A stretch of 64,000 nucleotides of DNA. Origin: Diploscapter coronatus (Eukaryota; Nematoda; Chromadorea; Rhabditida; Rhabditidae). How positions within the stretch are numbered: the stretch's first letter is position 1; the number at the start of each line of letters is the position of its first letter. A program made the translations under genes and the position numbers. The notes under the pieces are model-generated. The model saw only the letters and a list, made by a program, of their open reading frames with translations. It did not search any database and was not told where the DNA came from. The stretch lies in contig OZ038423.1 of the NCBI GenBank assembly GCA_964036155.1, forward strand, positions 52,467,249-52,531,248, read 5' to 3'. Shown here piece after piece: positions 1-12,223 of the stretch.

Positions 1-1104
1 TGAAAATGAACAAGGGTCCATAAAATGAATATCGGATCCATGGCGTCACGTCATCTGACAGATTACCTGAAAATTGTTCAATATTTGAGCTTCATATACC
101 GATGATATATCGTTTGACTTCAGTCTGCGCACGAAATGCAGCCGCTCTCTTCTCTGCTACATCGAATTGGCAAAGTGCCTCTGGAAGAATGCTATGCAGT
201 TCGGATTGTCAAGGGTAGATCAGTTATTCACGAACATCCATGATCGACTCTGCAGACATTGTCTCGTGCCTCCTGCAGCTGCACAGAAAACACATTCGAC
301 ACGGAGAAATCACTGCCCAGAATGTGCTCATCAGCAGCGAATTGCGTGCTCGACTCTGCATGCCCAGGGAGCTCAGAATCGTCGACAAACGAGAGTGAGA
401 GATGAATGAATTGTTGTTATTATTGCTCAATATCATTCTGTCTTCAGATTGGCAGACGACATCAGACAACTCGGCATTCTCGTACATTGCCTCGTTTACA
501 GCAGAGAGCCGCAATACGACGATGTGAGAGGAGTTGATTGACTTCTCCATAAAGGATCTTCTCGAGAAACTTTTGTATCTGTCCTGGCGCGATAATAGCA
601 TTGGGCCAGCAGCCGTGCCATAATCGCGCCAGGACAGATGCATTTTCTCTCCTAGTGATTGCAGAAGGAAACATATCTGGTTTCGAAGCATCCTGTGATT
701 AGAGTAAGCAGTGAGGCAGAGATACTCGTCAGGAATCTCCTCCTCAGAAACTGGAAGTACGCAATTTTGTCTTACATTTTGATCAGTATATCAGTGTATT
801 TCAACTTCAAATGTACGACACTGTTTTGAAAGTGCAGCGCGGTTTATGTTTAGATTGAAACGAAATTTAAAGTTGAGATTGAATGAATTTTGAGGTTTTC
901 GTTGTAGTGTAATTCTGTTGAAGTAGATTTGTTCTCCAACTTCGCGTATCCATGATCATAATATCGAACTATCGAAATTTGTTGAGAGATGCCTTTTGTA
1001 GACTTCGGCCGACTGCAGGGGCAGTGCTGCATGACGAATGGATGAAGAAGAACGAGAACATTGGCTCGACTCTCCTCCTTTATCCGCACTATATTCCTTT
1101 CTGA
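1..1104 (+). CDS. Kinase-like protein with degenerate catalytic loop, 3' part
   Basis: The gene enters from the left edge. One exon begins after the acceptor at about 120-130 and encodes a helix that includes PLEECYAVRIVK. A 44-base intron follows (GTAGAT to TGCAG at 272). The next exon gives DIVSCLLQLHRKHIRHGEI then TAQNVLISS, which aligns with the protein-kinase catalytic loop. The usual HRD..N is HGE..N here, so the catalytic Asp is replaced. I see no DFG or APE before the next exon (about 449-516), which reads LADDIRQLGILVHCLVYS, the equivalent of the SDIWSLG helix. A C-lobe end, RNLLRDAFCRLRPTAG, finishes at the TGA at 1102-1104. AATAAA lies at 1152-1157. Exons between 516 and 950 are not resolved. 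The likely product is a pseudokinase, or the pseudokinase domain of a larger protein such as a GCN2-type kinase. The N-lobe lies outside the window. Confidence 0.55.
579..637. repeat. Perfect 15-bp inverted repeat (hairpin)
   Basis: CTGTCCTGGCGCGAT at 579-593 is repeated as its exact reverse complement at 623-637, with a 29-base loop. It lies inside the kinase-like gene, in a GC-rich patch where exon boundaries are unclear. Confidence 0.8.
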
Positions 1105-1574
1105 AGGCTCCATCTAATTCTACTACATTAAATATTCCAAAAAGCATGTAAAATAAAGGTGTAGCAAGGTAATTATTTATCCTTTTTTTCCTTTACATAA
1201 GAGTTATTTATAATTTAATCAGGTTTAGCTAAGGCTGTTTTAAATTGGCTTAAAATTCGTAATTAAATTAAAACTACTCTATTTTTTAAATAAGAAAATA
1301 TAAAAGGGAGTAATTATTTCAATATTTATTTGTGAACCTCTTATTGCACAAACATAAAGCGAATTTGTGACATTTTTGTCAAATAATAGAGCATCCTACA
1401 GAATCTTCCCTCTATGCAATACGTTTATTAATGAAAATCCTGCATGAATAAAATCAAAATGCTAACAATCGTCATTAGTGTCATTAGGAAGCGACAAATA
1501 TCCATAAGTTCCCGTGTAAACAACCAAGCACTTTGAAATTTCGGTTTTCAACTGAAATGAGATGAAATTTTATT
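1105..1574. other. Convergent intergenic spacer
   Basis: This is the AT-rich 3' flank shared by the convergent kinase-like gene (+) and receptor tyrosine kinase gene (-). It holds the AATAAA at 1152-1157 for the plus-strand gene. TTTATT words at about 1325 and 1422 could serve the minus-strand gene. I see no other coding signal. Confidence 0.5.
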
Positions 1575-4500
1575 CTATCTTCTAAAAATTGCTAAAATTA
1601 CTTCATCGAAAGTTAGTCGATCACTTGCATTCAAACACCAACATTGCTTCATAACTTCATATCTTAAATAAACATTACTCATTGCTTTAGCCTCCTTGAA
1701 AGTTTTTTTTTTTTACATTTCATCAGGACATAGTTCTGGTTGTAACAATCGGTTTCCATCTTGAAGATATTTTAATAGATCACTGTTCGTAACGTGCCTA
1801 TATGGTAATTGACCGAGGGAGTAAATTTCGAATAGAGTCACACCAAAGGACCAACTGAAATGGTCGAATCTTTCACTTCAATGAAAAAACTCTTACACAT
1901 CACTCTTTGTGGAAAATGAATTTTCAGTGTAACACTCAGGAGCCAACCATTTCAACGGCAACAAACCCTTCTGCATCGGATTTATCGTTTCATTGGAATA
2001 AATTGCCAATCCAAAGTCACAAATCTGAATTTCTAGATTACGATCTTGCATTAAAAATTTTAAACCTTTGCAACTTTGCTTTTCGCAAGTAAAACATTTC
2101 GAGCAGCCAGATCTCGATGGACGATATCTTTTGAGGCGATGTAACTCTATAGACAAAAAGGATTAGATTCCACTTCCCAAAATGCATACCATTCCATCAC
2201 ATATTTGCCAAGTATATGACGTCAATTCCTTTATTCCACTTGCATTATTCTGGAAATTGAATGATTTTTGATATCACATGGATATTTTTCACCAGAATAA
2301 TTTCTGAGTTTTCATAGACATAGTGCAAAATGTCACCAAGTTCGCAATACTCCAATAACATTAGAGGCACAAATTTACTCGCAACGTATCCATACATACT
2401 GAAAATAACATTGCATCATCACTTATAATTGACAATACCTGACGATATGCAGATTATATTCGAGTTTCTTCATTATTTCTATTTCCTTGAAGAAATCCAT
2501 TCGATCTGTTTCCGAAGCGTGACCGAGTAGACGTTTTACTGCTACCTAAATTATTCATTTTAAAAATTCATACAAAAATTCTTACCTCACAGACATTTTT
2601 CGATCTGGATGAATTCAGTTGCACTTCAATGCTCTGATTTATTTGGAATAACGGGACTCTGCCTAGATTTATGATTTCGTCAAATTTCACAACTATGTAA
2701 TTCTTACCACTTAGAACTCCTAGGAAAACTTCAGAAAATGCTCCTTTTCCTAAAGAACGCTCTTCGTTAATTTCAACATCAGTCGATTTAACAATCCATG
2801 GGTCTCTATTTTCATTTAAAAAATTTCATAAAAATATGAAATTTACCTTGAACCAGGTGGGTAGATTGAGTATTCATTAAAATTTGCATTTCTAAAAGAT
2901 AAAATGATCAAAATGCCTATCTATTTCTGCCAAATTACCGTTCTCCAAAATTTCTTAGAAACGGAATTCGTTTTTGGTTGCAATAACAAATAATTCCTAT
3001 TATAATGACGATAATAAGAACGCCTATTATCGAAGAAAACGTAGCTATAAAAACTGAAAAAAACTCAATATATGGTCATATTTGACGACTCTCTCTAACT
3101 CGTCTTTGTTTTATCCTTATTGTTAGTCGTGATCGGTGATGTACCTGATGGCACTGATGAAGTAGGAACTGTATAGTTACCGGGGTTTGCTAAAGATACT
3201 TTCATTAAAAATCATTTCTACTTTCGCGAGTCAAAAGAGTGCTTAAGTTTGCTGTCAGAAGTGAGTTTATGTGAAAACACTAGGATTTATGGCATCGTTA
3301 AAAATGGAATATTTGATTCAAACTTTCCTTATTTATTTCATTAACTAATCATGATATGTTCGGTATAAAAATGATCCTAATCAATAGATTATCATTCCGG
3401 AATGAAATCATTTCAAAAGAAATTAGAAACAATATTGAAAGACAGCGAAAATAATTACGCATTTCTGTGTCATTTGACGCATGCACATTTTGCTTGTATT
3501 TTCAAATTGTTTTGACACGAATTTATGCACAACTTCGCTTACCTACTCTTAACCTAATTAGCATTCCCGTTGAATTTCCACCAGGAAGCATGTTGATTAA
3601 AACTCCTCGGCAAATGCTTGAACCATTTGGGCGAAATCCATTTTCATCGCAGGTTCTATGATAAAATATTATTCAATTATCTCAATGCAAATTGATTATT
3701 ACGAATCATTTGATGTTCCGTATATAGAACTCAGAAATGTTATATTTAGACAATCAATTCCGATTTCGTAATGATATGCTTCATAAGTTATTTCGAACAT
3801 TTCGTCTAAAATAACTTTCATAAATTGAAATCAAGAATTTTTTAGATCATTTTTATCTGTCACACATATCTAATATGCTATTTCTGTTAAAATTAAAGAA
3901 AAAATTCAGTATTGATTCTGCCATAATTTGAATGAGGTAAATTTTCTAACGGAAATTTAGCAGTTGATCAGTTGTGGCAGCTAATGACCTAAATTGTTGC
4001 TTTAGTAATGATATTTAAGATGCGTTCTGTGAGAGAATCAGCCAGCATATTTCCTAGAAAAATTAGATTACACTTGGGATGACATTTTTTAGGAAATGAG
4101 CCTTCTATAGAGTGAACGATTTTCTCACAAAACACGTCTTAATTTCTCACAATATTTTAATTGGCACATTTATGCAAATTTCTTTAATTAAGCTAATATT
4201 ATCCATATAGTGTATTTAAAAAGTATGGGAGCGAGCATTTTAGAATTAAAACAATTTCACATACTAACCTAGAACAATTCTTCTGAACATTGATACAATT
4301 TATAATTAATCAACTTTAAAATTTGAACGAATTTCAGACAGATTGGCTTATGGTTAAAATACGCTCAAGTGATCGTTTCAAAACGCTTCTTCTGCACTTT
4401 TGAATTGAACTACATATATATGTATAATAAATTACGTTTTTAAAATATTTGCTGAGTATGGATAGTTATAAGTAGTAATAACATATTCTCCATCAGTAAG

Positions 4501-7500
4501 GGGATCGTAACCATCTAAAATAGCTTATATGATAAACTATTTGTAAGCCTGGAGGATGTCTTGGAAGAGGGAAATTTATTTTGCTCTGCCAAAATCTTCT
4601 TATCGATACTCTAATTTTACAAATAGTTGATCATATCATAACAACAAATATGCGTTTATTGAATTGCAAAATTTAATAGCATGGGCGAAGTTTGATAAAT
4701 TCTGTTTTCAGGTTATTTTAATCTAATTAGATGGAATTTACTGACTCTTATCATTGAGTATGATGTTTTCAACTAAGAGAAACTCTAATCGAGAGAAGCT
4801 CTAAAAATCGGTAATGAAGTTTTTTTATATTTCAATTTTCTAAATTTATGCAGAAATATAATCATTAAGTATTACCTGAAGCAGGATAAAATTGTACCCA
4901 AGATCTGGAATCCTTCAGATACAGAGTCCAGCATTTACCTCTTACGCGAACATTATTATAAGATTGAGAATTATAATTACTGTTAAAGTTACTAAAATAT
5001 TTATTAATCATTTGAGTATTTGCAGTAGAGACAAATATGTTGATTTTTTTTATGAAGCGCATGAACTTTGAAAATAATGTTTTAAGAATCAACTAACCCA
5101 TGGAAATTCTGCATATCATCATTAATACGTGAACTGCACCCTGGCAATATTGAAACATTTCCAGTCTAAACAAAGTAAATCTTTAAAGGAATCAGTTGAT
5201 GAATAAAATTTCTAATATTGACTGATAGAAAATTTGATATTCGAGCGAACTGATTCGTAAAAAGGGAATGCAAGGTAAAAAGTGAGTTTCTCGTCAGTTC
5301 GTATTCAAACATTGTTTGTCTTCTGTTTTCTTCATCTTTCCTTTCATTTTGTCAATTCTAATTTTAATCATTTTGAAGAAGAGCTTAACGGTTTCAAAAA
5401 GTGAAATATTGAAGAAATGCAATACACTGTCTTTTGAGCATTATTTTCCAAATCTCTGCATAAAATTTGTCAACTTACTACTTGGATCGATGAAAAGGTT
5501 TGCTGACAATCAGCATTCAAAGGACTATAAAAATCACAAGGCTGAAGTATATAATAAATCCTGCTAAACCACGGATCTACAGAATAGTATCTATTAATAC
5601 CAAATAATTGAAAGTTAAATTGGGTATCATTTTGAAAGCCTGAAAGAATAAGTGGATTATGCTTGACAACTACAACATGAATGCACAAAATCGAAATTCC
5701 GAAATTTGTGCATCTCTTTCTCTCTCATTTAAACTCCAAAGTGAATACCTTCTGCAACAGAAATAAGCGATGTGACACCACTATAAGAATTTGGATTAAA
5801 CACTGGATCATATCCAACAAAATATATCGTTAAAATTCCGGATTTTGCAACAACTTTTCTTTGCTTAAAACGATTTTCATAATTTATGGTATTTAACATT
5901 AATGAGAAGAAAATGTTCTATATGTACAACCTGTTGTCTTCCAGAATCATCATTTATTGTTGGGACCGCCAAGAAATCAAATATTCTGCAAATTAAACAT
6001 TTTCAAATTCATCGATTCTTATCCTGTTTTATCAGGTTAAGGAAAAGTTCTAGTTAGTAATAATCTGTTACTTCTGTTACTAATATCCTATCCTATCAAG
6101 ATTCAGCATCGTATGTATATCAAAACATTAAAATTCCTAGTTTAATAATTGAATCAACATATTCAAACTCACGATCCTTGATAAGTCATGTTTGTTCCAA
6201 ATCCGTCAAATATTAAAAAACCCGGATATATTACTGCGCCATAATCAGATACCATGCTACCATCATTGGAAATCGTCCTCATATTAATTGAAAATTCAGA
6301 GTTTGTAGTGTTTTCCATATCATACTCATTTTCCTTATTAAATATCGCATTTGGATGATAGAAAATCGTCGAACTTGTGTCATTTTCATAAAATATGCCA
6401 TAGCTCTCATTTAAAACCCGCCTTGTGAAATTATCTACATTATCACAAATCGAAGCTAAAATATAGAAATTAATTTGCAAAATAAAACGATGGGATGTTG
6501 TAGCAAATCTTATTGGAGGTGAATTATTTTTGAATGCAGTAATAACTAATTAACGTCAGTTTAGAGAATAAAAGATATTTGAAAAAAATCTATTTATAAA
6601 CGAAGAGCCTTCCTAAGTCATAAGCGTCTTTAAAAAATCAAGGAAATTATATCGTTATTTTTAATTGGATATACAGTAACGCCCAAAAGTTTGGAACAAT
6701 CACGATTTTGAGCACAATCCAATTCGTGCACTTACGATGAACCGATGAATTTTGTAGGCATATCTAGTCACACAATGCCATTAGCCTGCCAAATTAAAGA
6801 GGATCGGTTCAAGACATATCGACATAATCAACTTCTTGCGAAACTAGAATTGTGTCCAAACTTTTGTACGTTATTATTTGTAACTCAATATAATAAAAAT
6901 CCTTACAAAAATCCTCATATGTGATGTTTATTTGAGAATTCAATAAGTCTGGCAATTCGTGAGTGGTCATGGAAAACATACCCACCGGTCCTATATAATG
7001 ATATTTGGTGAATAAAGCATCTTTAGCATTTACGCTAAACTAAAATGATTCAAATGCTAGAACATATTTCTTTTGAAGGAAGAAACTAATTTTGCAGAAT
7101 GGTTTTCGGCTATATTTGCATAAATAACTAACCTATAATTGACTTGAAGATCTGTAACCACATCATTATAGGAGATATTAATTAAACAGAGACTATAGTC
7201 ATCCAAATCCTCCCACGAATCATCGAGTGTCAAGAGAACAAAATATGGTATGGAGACCCAAATCTGAAGTAAACCAATCATCAGCCATTAGTTCTATGCT
7301 ACTATATATTAGTAGGTTTTTGAAAATGTCAGATAAAATTCACTTTATTTTTTATGGATTTTATAATAACCAGAGTTTTATTAACATCAAAGTATAAGTG
7401 GCTCAAGTCCTATCACTTTGAATTTTGAAGTGATTCTAAACCATCCACACCATTTTTAGCGTAAAGTTCAATTAGAATCAGAGGTCTAAGAATATTGACT

Positions 7501-7931
7501 TCGAAATGTTTAAATTCGAAACTTCAACTTATACAAATTCTGACGGAGGTAAATGTTGAGCAGTAAATAATTACTCACCTGATATGTGAAATTTGGCTGC
7601 CAGGTTAAATTGCAATCATTTAGAGAACAGTTTTGTGAAACTATTCTACTTTCTAAATGATTGAATTCAGAATGAAGAATTACACAATTCTAGCAAAATT
7701 CTAAATAATTTCTTTTCGAAACGAAATTACATTGAAAAATGGTATTTCGTTGAATACCCAAGTTATTCATAGATCATAATCTTTTTCACAGTATTTTCTC
7801 TAATAGAAGCCCCGGAGCTTCTATTGAAGGAGGCTAATATTAGAGAAAATGCGGTATATTTATTTCGTACCTGGATTCTGAGATTCAATAACAATCACAG
7901 ATAATATTAACAGACTTGCAATGAACACCAT
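1575..7931 (-). CDS. Receptor tyrosine kinase (nematode KIN-16/OLD-like)
   Basis: Exon 1 (7871-7931) starts MVFIASLLILSVIVIES, a signal peptide. Extracellular exons include about 7060-7270, 6173-6460 (sequons NES, NDT, NTT, NMT) and about 3530-3657 (Cys-bearing, TCDENGF...ICRG). A Ser/Thr-rich stalk lies at about 3115-3190 and the membrane segment VLIIVIIIGIICYC at about 2960-3060. The intracellular kinase is complete: Gly loop SLGKGAFSEVF, VAVK lysine, FFKEIEIM helix C, LLEYCELGDIL hinge, HRDLAARN (about 2090-2125), DFG, PLKWLAPE and SDVWSFG. The last exon ends IYEVMKQCW...AIFRR with TAG at 1575-1577. Introns are about 45-60 bases, apart from longer ones in the extracellular half. An apparent TAA after CPDE lies inside a 54-base intron that begins GTAAAA and ends TTTAAG. 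All catalytic residues are present, so it should be an active membrane Tyr kinase. The ligand is unknown. Several extracellular exon borders are approximate. Confidence 0.85.
4015..4142. repeat. Short foldback element in RTK intron
   Basis: A motif starting TTAAGATGCGTTCTGTGAG at about 4015-4041 recurs inverted with few mismatches at 4116-4142. An inner pair, TTTCCTAGAAAA and TTTTTTAGGAAA, extends the stem. It has the shape of a roughly 130-bp MITE. I found no second copy in this window. Confidence 0.6.
6674..6875. repeat. Tc1-like MITE, family B copy 1
   Basis: The element is about 200 bp, in an intron of the receptor tyrosine kinase. Its left end, CAGTAACGCCCAAAAGTTTG, is mirrored at the right end by an inverted CAAAAGTTTGGACAC. 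The flanks are TA-rich. Relatives with the same (C)CAAAAGTTTGGAA core lie at 29981-30192 and 61920-62126. Terminal sequences of this kind are typical of Tc1/mariner-derived non-autonomous elements. No transposase frame is present. Confidence 0.75.
7793..7850. repeat. Nested double stem-loop in RTK intron 1
   Basis: An outer 12-bp perfect stem (ATTTTCTCTAAT at 7793-7804 with its complement at 7839-7850) encloses a near-palindrome, AATAGAAGC-CCCGGA-GCTTCTATT, at about 7802-7825. It lies just downstream of the first exon of the receptor tyrosine kinase. It could be a tiny MITE remnant or a folded intronic RNA. Confidence 0.6.
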
Positions 7932-9275
7932 TTCTATATTCAACGACCATTTTTGCATTGTCATTTGATCTAAAATTGATTGTACAATCATTACAGTAGA
8001 AAATAATCTCATTATGAAGTATTTTGAATGAAAAATACGCATAATTTTATGAGAAATAATAATTAAAGAATGTCTGAAAAAATATTGATATCTAACTTAG
8101 CACCTATGTATGCACAAAATGGTTTGCAATATACAAGTTTGTACTTATTTTCAGGGGATTAACTTATACTTTATCACTAGATTTGTTATAATCTATAATA
8201 TTTCAAGCCATAATGTCTAAGACGCTTATCGAATGCGAATTAAAGTGTTACGAACGAGAACAACTTGACAACTTGAGAGAGTATGCATAGGCTCTCCACT
8301 TTTTACAATACTATTTCTTAAGTTGCGGTCTTTCGTAGCACCCTGCAAAGTATTAGAACTTGATTAAAAACTCGGGGTGATGTCAGTAAAAATCAAAGTC
8401 TTAACAAAGTGATCATGAACGGGGGTCCACAAATCGGGCCGATTTTCACACATTTTGTTCAGTTTTTCACGCTGATGGTCATGATATGATTTTTTTATTT
8501 AAAAATTTTCATTAGACTGAAATATAAATTATTGAATATTTGTTTGTTAAATATTTTGAATTAAATCCTATTCTTGATTCTATCATTGACAGAAATTTTA
8601 TATTTATATTTTCTTATTTTTTTTAAAATAGGGCAGTTTCAATTTAATTACGAATCTTAAACCAATTTAACACAAATTTAGTTAAATTCAGCTAAATTAT
8701 AAACAAAGATAGTAAATGCCATTGAAATTTTAACAGCCAGCCGAAGGCTGGAACTAGAACGACGAGCGAGCGCGAAACGAGGAAGTTCTAGTTACAAAAT
8801 ATTCGAAGATGGATATGACAATGTGTAGACATGATACAATAAGGACAAAATAAATGATTTATCAAAAATTATGATGAATTGTTACACACTTGCGATATTC
8901 TATAAAATCTGCAGATTATTCGACATGGAAAGTGATAATTTTATGATTAGATAGATGAGAAATTCAGTTATATGCAACCAACTAAGAAGTGAATTGAAAA
9001 AGAAATTTAGCGTATTCCACGCAAGTAGAAATTTAGAATTTTTTCAATTCAATATTATGCTTTAAGAATAATTTATTTTCGAAAAGATTGCATATTCTTG
9101 TAGCAATTCAGAGAAAGACTAATAACAAAAAGAATGTTTACCACGCCATTATATGAATAGTAAAAAGTTTTCTAACTTGATACGAAATAATTTGAAGAAG
9201 AGAAAACAAACGCTATCCATTTCTAACACATGCGGTTTTTAGTTTATTACGTGGCAAAGAACTTCCATCATCAGA
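7932..9275. other. Intergenic region between RTK and transporter
   Basis: This stretch is AT-rich, with no frame that shows family similarity. It would hold the RTK promoter and the transporter 3' UTR. The only structure I see is the GC-rich hairpin cluster at 8737-8793. Confidence 0.4.
8737..8793. repeat. GC-rich hairpin cluster
   Basis: A perfect hairpin CCAGCC-GAA-GGCTGG (8737-8751) is followed at once by AACTAGAAC (8752-8760) and its exact complement GTTCTAGTT (8785-8793). These enclose a GC-rich loop, GACGAGCGAGCGCGAAACGA. The block stands out sharply from the AT-rich surroundings. Confidence 0.7.
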
Positions 9276-12223
9276 TTAAATAGCTTGTTCAACAACCTTC
9301 TCGTTAGATAGTGGATGCTCCACAGTCAGACTCAACTCATCTGCAATCCTCATTTGAGTTGGAACTCTCTTCCCAAACAGCCGCTGTTCCTTCGGTGGCA
9401 AGTGATTCTCCAAATGTCTGCTTTTGGTCTCAGGGATAATCATTTCGAATGAAATGATATCGATGATGCACAGGACCAGCAGAACGAGGTATGGCAGGGA
9501 GAGGAAGTAGGCGTTGAGTTTGAAGAGTTGCGGGGCGAGGATCGATCCGATACGCGACGCGGTTGACATTGCAGATATGCCCAAGTTACGGATTGCTGTC
9601 GGGTAGAGCTCGTTGGCTGCCATGTACTTTCCAGTGAAAAGCTAAAGCATGATTACTTTCTTTGGAATTGTTATCAAATAATACTGGTTTTAAATTTGTT
9701 ATCATTTTTTTCTGTTAGATGTGCTGAAAAATATCATGCTCTAATGCTGATTTTTCCTAATAAATTTGGAACTCCCCATGATAAGTTTTACTCCAACGTA
9801 CCTGACTCGTCATGGCCATTGTGATGACAGTTCCAATCGATATAATCGAGCCTCCTTTGAATCCTAAAGGAGAGGAAAATTGTCTTTGCATATCAGAGCC
9901 TAAAATATACCTATGAAGTAGATGAGTGACATTGACGCTAATGCTAAAATGCTGAATCCGACTGCAATCAAGTTGATTATTTTTCGACCAAACCACACGA
10001 ATTTAAAATCTACCACTGCAACCAAAATATTGACGCTCCATCGGAAAATCTTTAAAAAAATATTGAGGAGCTACATTTTCAAGAAATATTCCTACTCCGA
10101 TAATAATCGAGTTCAGATATAGTGAGCCAGATAGTTGTTCCATGTTAAAGATTAGCGAATATGTAATTAAAGCTGCTGTTGCCCTAAATAATCGGTAATC
10201 TTCCAAAAACGACTAGCACTTGAGAAATTACATCCCGAAAACTAATGTGACAGTCCAACAAATCAGCTTCCAAGTGCAGAAAAGATGAATGAATGTGTAG
10301 CGCTTGATCTTCGCAGATCGCAAAGCTTGAGCCTAAAATTCCGAAAAAAGCTATTCTTCGGAGGTTTCGAAAGTTAAGAATTTTCAACAACGATGTTCAT
10401 CTCGTAATAATTTTTAAAATTTATCAAGGATGGTTCTTTAGAAAAGTAAAGGAATCACTAAAAAAGAAATAATTCTTTGCGAATTACTGTTTTGAATAAT
10501 ATTTTTCTACTATATCATGCATTAAAATTGCAAATTCAAAACCTACTTCTTGCTCTTTACAAATTAGTTCTTCAGCTTCCCTAGTGTAGTGTCGCGTATT
10601 CTTCCCGTCAATTTTTCGTATCTTCTCCAGAACATCTCTTGCATCGGCTGGAAATTGATCACAAATTCTTCTGATGTCCTTTCGATCTTACCAAATTGTC
10701 CTCTTTGCATGTAAAATCTCGGAGTTTCAACAAGGAAGTAGATCAGAAGAGTGGCTGAGCCAGAAGCTACCGCAATGGCCAAGGAAAGACTCTTCCAGTC
10801 ATCGAAGTAATAGGCCACAATTGGAAAGATGATGAAGTTGGGAGACCACCTGAAGCTGACTTGTTGGATCAAATCAGTCAAGTCAGATCGCAAATGTGCT
10901 AATCCAGATCCACCGAGACTTACGTAAATGCATTGATTATCCACATCCTGTGCTTGCGAGGGATCGACTCGATCAGGAAGACTGAATGCACCCTGCAATA
11001 TGAATGTAATCATTGACGACATTGTGACCAATGTCCAGTGAAAGTGAAACATGATCATCGGTATAACTAACTCTTTTACTCATCTTGATCCGTTCTAACA
11101 AAAGTTTTACCTAAATTGGTATTTTCTTCGGATATTAGGAAAACGATTACTTATCATTCTATTTTACTCGCGATAAATGAAGCAGAATTACTAGATACCG
11201 ATTTTCATGCACTAGCTTTCTTGTCACTTGTATCCTACACTGTCATTCCGCCCGTGAAGAATCCTGTGATCGTTCGAATTATAGTGAACGAAGTCAGATC
11301 CCAGGCAAAAGCAGTCAGAATGAGAGTGAATGTGTTACCAAGGCCAGAGATGATCAGCGTCTAACGAGAGGAGTGAGTTAGTAAAATTATTGAAATGAAA
11401 GACTTTACAAATCTTCTGCCGTGCATATCCGAGATTTGTCCGAAGAAAGCAGCTCCGATCAGTACTCCAATCATTTGGACCGATATGCTGTCCTTGACTA
11501 CTTCTGCGTCCTTGCACAAATAATCCCACTGAAATGTGCATTTGCTTGAGAATATTGATAAAATTTCTAGCTGGGAATTTTATCGTGAAATTTGTATCTC
11601 TTGTCTTTTTACTGGCAATTTTCATTTTTTCGGTATTTAAAGTTCATCAATTATTTTCAATTCCGTCAGCATAGTCTACTAAAATAATGACTTCAACTTG
11701 AACAGAATGGAAGGGCGTTTCGAGAATAGGCTCGCAGCTAGTTTGCAGTCTCCGCGACTTCAACTGGTCGCAAATACTCGTGTCATTGTCGAATATCTCA
11801 TTTGAACATCCAACAACTTTCGGTGTGTAACCCTGAACATTAAACAAATAAAGGTCCTAAATTATCAAATCAATTTACAGCGTAGGTCATTACAGTCATT
11901 GAGGACAAACATGTGAACGCCATTAATTCGGAAAATAGAAGAATAAGCCAACAGTATCGTCCCAATCTAAAGTTATTTTTGTTATAAACGTGTCTTCACA
12001 ATAAATAACTTTGGTTCGATGGTGATTAATGCATTTGCTGAGGTTTTCAGGCTAGTTTAAAATCTGATTGCAGACATTCGTAAGAGCAAGAATAGTTGAG
12101 GCTCTAATCTACTAAAATAAAAACCATCAGGAGTATAGCCTACTTAATAATGTCATCGACGTTCTCCTTCTCTTTGAGAGTTCCATTTCCATTGGCCAGA
12201 AGCAGTTTGTTAGAATTTGCCAT
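9276..12223 (-). CDS. Organic cation transporter-like MFS protein (SLC22 type)
   Basis: ATG at 12221-12223 starts MANSNKLLLANGNGTLKE. An acceptor-like TTTCTGCAG ends 3 bases upstream. Later exons give the first membrane helix (LGRYCWLILLFSELMAF), an extracellular loop with Cys and an N-D-T sequon, the SLC22/MFS signature GQISDMHGRRF (about 11405-11440), then IIRTITGFFTGGM, LVETPRFYMQRGQF (the usual ESPRW..SKG region) and MAANELYPTAIRNLGI in the last exon (9276-9623). All the landmarks of a 12-helix SLC22 transporter are present in order, so the gene looks intact. It should act in the plasma membrane on small organic ions such as choline, carnitine or drugs. The substrate cannot be told from sequence. 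Introns are short and exon joins keep frame. For example, QRGQF joins to ADARDVLEKI across a 44-base intron. Confidence 0.85.

Noticed and set aside
1690..1735. In-frame TAA and A12 run in the RTK kinase C-lobe, suggesting a pseudogene
   Set aside because: A 54-base GT-AG intron (GTAAAA...TTTAAG) removes it and restores the expected IYEVMKQCW sequence in frame.
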